From an uncultured Oscillospiraceae bacterium (GTDB lineage Bacteria; Bacillota; Clostridia; Oscillospirales; Oscillospiraceae): a stretch of 64,000 bases of DNA. The stretch covers positions 12,690 through 76,689 of the forward strand of contig CAJUAC010000007.1 of NCBI GenBank assembly GCA_910583885.1, read 5' to 3'. Shown here piece by piece: positions 60,224 to 64,000 of this stretch (position 1 is the first letter of the stretch; each line of letters opens with the position of its first letter). The notes under the pieces are model-generated. The model made no database searches, had not been told where the DNA came from, and saw only the letters and a program-made list of their open reading frames with translations. The translations under genes and the position numbers were made by a program.

Positions 60224-60253
60224 ACCTGGGGCTGGCGTTCGCTGGTCCCAGGT
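60224..60253. terminator. Hairpin between small ORFs
   Basis: ACCTGGG / CCCAGGT outer stem extended by an inner GC/G-U stem, loop about GTTC. No T-run; role uncertain. Confidence 0.4.
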
Positions 60254-60279
60254 AATTTGAATTACGGAGGGATTTGACC

Positions 60280-60483
60280 GTGAAAGTCAAGGCATATATC
60301 CACAGTCTGAAAGACCACGAGCATGACCGCCATGTGATGGGCGAGGCTGAGATCATCCGGCAAATCGGTGACAATCTCTATTTGGCTGAGGTCAACGGCG
60401 TTCGGTGTACTGCTATTTTCAATTTCTTCACCGGGGCCTACTATGTGGATGATGTGTACGGCATCCAGAAGGAGGCTATCTGA
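60280..60483 (+). CDS. Hypothetical 67-residue protein
   Basis: GTG start behind GGAGGGA; MKVKAYIHSLKDHEHDRHVM, ... FNFFTGAYYVDDVYGIQKEA. Beta-rich small protein. No family recognised. It ends two bases before the DUF3560 gene. Confidence 0.6.
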   Translation: MKVKAYIHSLKDHEHDRHVMGEAEIIRQIGDNLYLAEVNGVRCTAIFNFFTGAYYVDDVYGIQKEAI

Positions 60484-60484
60484 A

Positions 60485-61729
60485 ATGGAGAAAAAGTATA
60501 TTTTCAATCTGGAAACGACCAAAATTGAACTTCACTTCGAGAAGTCCGAGTACAACGCCCTGACCGCCGAGCAGAAAACCGAATTGAAGGGGGCGTTTCT
60601 GTGGAGCCGTACCGGGGGCTGCTGGGTAAGTAGGGCCAAGGAACCGAACCTCTGGTGGGCGAAGCGGGTCGCTGCCAAGCTGGGCTTTACCGAAGAACAG
60701 CGTCAGGGCGAGCGTCTTTCTTTCTCCGAGCAGGTGGAGCGTCAAGCGGAGAGGGCCGAGAGACGGGCCGAGCGTTATGAGCAGTACGCCGAGAACGCAG
60801 AACGGAGGGGAGCCAACTTACAGAAGCCCCTTAACCATATGCACGGCGATATTGCGTTTTTCACCCAGCCCATCATTGCGGGTCACGCTGGCAGTCAGGC
60901 GTTTGCCCGCCGGCGGGAGCGGATGTTTGCGCAGTATGAACGTGGTTTCGAGGAATACCGCAAAAGCGCATATTTTCAGGACAGGGCGCAGACCGCCAGA
61001 GAAACAGCAGACGGGGCCAAGTATCAGGATGTCGCTTATCTTGACCGCCGTATCAAGGAGTGCAAGAAGGAAATCAAAGCCCGTGAGAAGAACATCATCC
61101 ATTATGAGCAGACCCTATTTGCCATTGAGAACGGCGAGAAGAAAAAGCGGTACGATGGCACTCCAATCACTGCCGAGATGGTCAACGGCTGGATTCAGCA
61201 TGAGTTGGAACTTGTGGAGAAGGCCATGGACAAGCAAGCCTTTCTGGAAGCCTGTGTTGATGTGTGCGGCGGAATCCGGTTCAGCAGGGACAATGTGAAG
61301 ATCGGCTACCACGTCAAAGTGAAGGGCAGCGGGGATGTTGAGGTCATCGGTGCCGGGCCGCAGAACATCACCTATCGTATCCTGACCGGGGGTGCGAAGG
61401 GCATGGTCCTGACCGCTGCCTATGCGGAGATCACCGAGATCGTCAAAGCGGAGGAAGATCGAGAGACACATCCCTTCACTGTTGGCGAACGGTTCACAGC
61501 GGAGCAGTACGTCCGGGATGGCGATTCCTACAAATGGAACCGTGTCCGCATCACCTATGAGATCGTCAAGGCCAGCAGCAAGACGATCCAGTTGAAGCCC
61601 ATTGACGGCGATGGGAAGATCATCACCCGCAAGCCCAGGAAGTCCTACAATGGCAGATGGTGTTTCAGCATTGATGATTCAACCAACAATACCTTCTACA
61701 AATCAGCAAAGGTAAGCGAGGCTGGTTAA
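60485..61729 (+). CDS. DUF3560 family protein
   Basis: A 414-residue protein. N-terminus (KKYIFNLETTKIELHFEKSE) is a small beta domain; residues about 85-130 are a highly charged coiled coil (RQAERAERRAERYEQYAENA); then QPIIAGHAGSQAFARRRERM matches the DUF3560 GQPILVGHHSE-type motif, followed by another coiled coil and a beta-rich C-terminus. DUF3560 proteins are frequent on conjugative elements; role unknown. GGAGG ten bases before the ATG. Confidence 0.78.
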   Translation: MEKKYIFNLETTKIELHFEKSEYNALTAEQKTELKGAFLWSRTGGCWVSRAKEPNLWWAKRVAAKLGFTEEQRQGERLSFSEQVERQAERAERRAERYEQYAENAERRGANLQKPLNHMHGDIAFFTQPIIAGHAGSQAFARRRERMFAQYERGFEEYRKSAYFQDRAQTARETADGAKYQDVAYLDRRIKECKKEIKAREKNIIHYEQTLFAIENGEKKKRYDGTPITAEMVNGWIQHELELVEKAMDKQAFLEACVDVCGGIRFSRDNVKIGYHVKVKGSGDVEVIGAGPQNITYRILTGGAKGMVLTAAYAEITEIVKAEEDRETHPFTVGERFTAEQYVRDGDSYKWNRVRITYEIVKASSKTIQLKPIDGDGKIITRKPRKSYNGRWCFSIDDSTNNTFYKSAKVSEAG

Positions 61730-61730
61730 G

Positions 61731-62075
61731 ATGGATCATTATGTACCTTACGCCCGTTCGGATGTTGGCAACAGTCAGGTTGAGTCCGTTGTTGAGTGGC
61801 TGGGGGTTAATGAGCTTTTGGAGAAGATGCGCCAACTTCCACCTGAGCAGGAGTTCTCTATCCTTTTGGATTTTCTGGTGGAGTTCTCTGGCGGCCTTGA
61901 GTTGGCCGAACATCGGATGTCCGAGACGTTGGCAGAACAATCGGCTGTCAGCTACAAAGCCCACACCAAGGTCGTAAAAATGGTCAAACATCGGCTGACT
62001 GAGCTTTACAATATTGCTCCACAAACGAACATTAAGGACGGTGAAGAAAGTGAAGAAAAAACGGGCAAAACCTGA
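61731..62075 (+). CDS. Hypothetical helical protein
   Basis: A 114-residue protein (MDHYVPYARSDVGNSQVESV ... EESEEKTGKT), helical, acidic end. It starts next to the DUF3560 stop and its end overlaps the ligase start by about 35 bases. No family recognised. Confidence 0.6.
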   Translation: MDHYVPYARSDVGNSQVESVVEWLGVNELLEKMRQLPPEQEFSILLDFLVEFSGGLELAEHRMSETLAEQSAVSYKAHTKVVKMVKHRLTELYNIAPQTNIKDGEESEEKTGKT

Positions 62076-64000
62076 TAATGCCAGTGTTCAGAGAATCACG
62101 GAGTTAGTTTCAAAACTTAACCGCTATCGGCACGAATACTACAACTTGGCAAAGCCCAGCGTGTCCGATGCGGTCTATGACAGGCTCTTTGATGAACTGA
62201 CAGCGTTGGAGCAGGAAACGGGGATCGTCCTCAGCAATTCCCCCACGCAGACCGTTGGCTATGCTCCTGTGAGTGCGCTGCGGAAGGTCAGGCACACCAT
62301 TCCGCTCCTGAGCCTGGACAAGACCAAACAGACCCATGATCTGGTTTCAATGGCTGCTGTGGGTCCGGTTTTGCTCATGCTGAAGCTGGATGGCCTGACG
62401 GTCAAGCTGGTCTATGAAAACGGCGAGCTGGCGGAGGCATCCACAAGAGGGGATGGTGAGGTTGGCGAGGATGTCACCCACAACATTCCGGCGTTCTGCA
62501 ACGTGCCTCTGAAAATCCCCAATAAAAAGAGGCTTGTTATCACAGGCGAGGGTCTGATCCATACGGATGACTTTGAAAAGATGAAGGATTCCGAGGACAG
62601 AGACATCAAAAATGCCCGGAATCTGGCTGCTGGCTCTATCCGGCTGCTTGATCCATCCATCTGTAAGGATCGCCATATCTACTTCTATGCTTTCAACGTC
62701 ATTGAAGGCATGGATACCCTTGGCGGCAACAAGGATAGCCGTGGGTGGCTTCTGGAGGATCTGGAACCTCTTGGCTTTGAAATCTGTCCCTTCATACGGA
62801 TAGAGCAGAAAACATCTTCGGTAGAGATGGAGAGCAAAATCCAACATTTGAGGACCGTTGCAAACATCGAGAAGCTGCCCATTGACGGGATCGTGCTGCG
62901 CTATGACAGCGTTTCCTATTCCAAGACGCTGGGGCGCACAGGCCATCACTACAAGGACGGTATCGCCTTTAAGTTTGAGGACGATATGATGGAAACCGTC
63001 TTCCGTTCCATTGAGTGGACACCTGGCCGTTCCGGTGAGATCGCTCCGGTTGCCCTGTTCGATCCCGTGGAGATCGACGGCTGTACCGTATCGAGGGCCA
63101 GCTTGCACAATCTGTCCTTCATCAAGGAACTGGAACTGCACCCAGGCTGCCGCATCCTGGTTTCCAAGCGAAACATGATAATTCCGCACATCGAGGAAAA
63201 CCTTGACCGGGGCCGCTATATGCCGGGCCTGATTCCGAAACGGTGTCCCTGCTGCGGAAAACCTACAAGAATTTATGCCCGTTCTGGCGGCAAAGGGGGT
63301 CAGGTGGCAACGCTCCACTGTGATAACCCTGACTGCGGCAATCAGACGCTTCGCAAGTTTGTCCACTTTGTAGGGAAAAAGGCCATGGGCATCTCCGGCC
63401 TCTCAGAAGCGACACTGGACAGGTTCATTTCCGAGGGGTTTCTGACTACCTATCAAGACCTCTACCACCTGGACAGATACCGTCATCAAATTATAGGTAT
63501 GGAGGGTTTCGGTGTCAAGTCCTATGAAAAACTCCAGGAGTCCATCAATGCCAGCAGAAAGACCACCTTTGCACGGTATCTGGTGGCTATGGACATCCCC
63601 ATGATCGGAAGGACGGCAAGCCGAGCGTTGGACAACTACTTCGACAGCAGTTTGGATGCGTTCGAGAAAGCAGCGACAAGTGGTTTCGACTTCACTGTGT
63701 TGCCGGACTTCGGCGCAACTCTGAGCGGAAACATCCATCAATGGTTTAGCGTTCCCGACAATCTGGAACTGTGGAGAACACTCCAGAAAGAATTTACGTT
63801 TGAAGATAGAAAGGAAAATATCGCCATGGAAAACAAAAGCAACGTACCCTACAGTCCCTTCTACGGCTGCACCATCGTCGCTACGGGCAAGCTGGAGCAC
63901 TTCACCCGTGACGGCATCAACAGCAAGATTGTCAGTCTCGGGGCTACCGCTGGCAGCTCCGTGACCCGCAAGACCAGCTACGTTATCTGCGGGGAGAAGC
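62041..64000 (+). CDS. ligA: NAD-dependent DNA ligase (partial, runs off right edge)
   Basis: At least 653 codons. GTG at 62041 (or 62050) opens a frame with domain Ia (ITELVSKLNRYRHEYYNLAK), the adenylation domain with the nucleophile Lys in LLMLKLDGLTVKLVYENG and STRGDGEVGEDVTHN, OB fold, a four-Cys zinc finger (CPCCGKP ... CDNPDC), helix-hairpin-helix region (GISGLSEATLDRF, GMEGFGVKSYEKLQ) and the start of a BRCT domain (VATGKLEHFTRDGINSKIVS). It joins nicks using NAD. An element-borne second copy is likely, since a host ligA is essential. An ATG at 63826 with AAGGA upstream lies just before the BRCT part. Confidence 0.9.
   Translation, partial: MKKVKKKRAKPDNASVQRITELVSKLNRYRHEYYNLAKPSVSDAVYDRLFDELTALEQETGIVLSNSPTQTVGYAPVSALRKVRHTIPLLSLDKTKQTHDLVSMAAVGPVLLMLKLDGLTVKLVYENGELAEASTRGDGEVGEDVTHNIPAFCNVPLKIPNKKRLVITGEGLIHTDDFEKMKDSEDRDIKNARNLAAGSIRLLDPSICKDRHIYFYAFNVIEGMDTLGGNKDSRGWLLEDLEPLGFEICPFIRIEQKTSSVEMESKIQHLRTVANIEKLPIDGIVLRYDSVSYSKTLGRTGHHYKDGIAFKFEDDMMETVFRSIEWTPGRSGEIAPVALFDPVEIDGCTVSRASLHNLSFIKELELHPGCRILVSKRNMIIPHIEENLDRGRYMPGLIPKRCPCCGKPTRIYARSGGKGGQVATLHCDNPDCGNQTLRKFVHFVGKKAMGISGLSEATLDRFISEGFLTTYQDLYHLDRYRHQIIGMEGFGVKSYEKLQESINASRKTTFARYLVAMDIPMIGRTASRALDNYFDSSLDAFEKAATSGFDFTVLPDFGATLSGNIHQWFSVPDNLELWRTLQKEFTFEDRKENIAMENKSNVPYSPFYGCTIVATGKLEHFTRDGINSKIVSLGATAGSSVTRKTSYVICGEK

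Overview
The window reads as the chromosome of a GC-rich, spore-forming Clostridia member, most like Oscillospiraceae (Flavonifractor/Pseudoflavonifractor-type). Supporting signs are a Firmicutes-type rpmH-rnpA-yidD-yidC-jag cluster, spoIIP, an SLH surface protein, an ECF sigma/anti-sigma pair, queT, 4Fe-4S aldo/keto reductase and clostridial two-component and chemotaxis proteins. The genus is inferred; there is no rRNA or tRNA gene in the window to confirm it.

Positions 1-38,500 are mostly GC-rich core genome. In order they hold: a membrane-anchored SH3-like protein, an MFS transporter with a small membrane protein, cobT-cobU (cobalamin lower-loop assembly), the jag-yidC-yidD-rnpA-rpmH block driven from a consensus promoter, a dus-sigma-anti-sigma operon, queT behind a structured leader, a two-component system, a Gfo/Idh/MocA oxidoreductase, a parvulin-type foldase, an aldo/keto reductase, a GNAT acetyltransferase, spoIIP and nagA. 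A translationally coupled signalling trio follows (REC-HD-GYP-PAS-GGDEF protein, Hpt protein, hybrid histidine kinase), then a flavoprotein, a HAD phosphatase, Smr and ArsC/Spx-like proteins, a 916-residue SLH protein, a TetR-ABC exporter operon with a palindromic operator over its -35 box, a UgpC-type ATPase, an aminotransferase and a chemoreceptor.

From about 38,700 to 54,700 the sequence is visibly richer in AT and accessory. A second chemoreceptor sits between copies of a structured palindromic repeat. A 1.6-kb segment bounded by a 22-bp exact direct repeat carries small ORFs, inverted repeats and promoter-terminator pairs. Next comes a defence or toxin-antitoxin cluster (AbiTii protein; XRE plus ImmA metallopeptidase split by an in-frame TAA; PIN-like DUF4411 protein), a complete IS5/IS427-type insertion sequence, a nuclease-family transposase-like gene, three XRE regulators, a SLOG-like protein and several small or broken genes.

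From about 54,700 to the right edge GC rises again and the genes look like the cargo and replication-support segment of an integrative conjugative element: DUF932, YqaJ nuclease, many short ORFs with good ribosome binding sites, DUF3846, a sigma-like protein, DUF3560 and an NAD-dependent DNA ligase running off the right end. No integrase, relaxase or type IV secretion gene is visible, so the element's ends are not in view.

The accessory part contains four in-frame interruptions of otherwise continuous reading frames (one TAA in the XRE-ImmA gene, two in the frame at 53,441-54,397, single-base losses at about 48,940 and 58,563 make five lesions in all), which points to decay, recoding or sequence error. 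No CRISPR array, rRNA, tRNA or recognisable oriC was seen.
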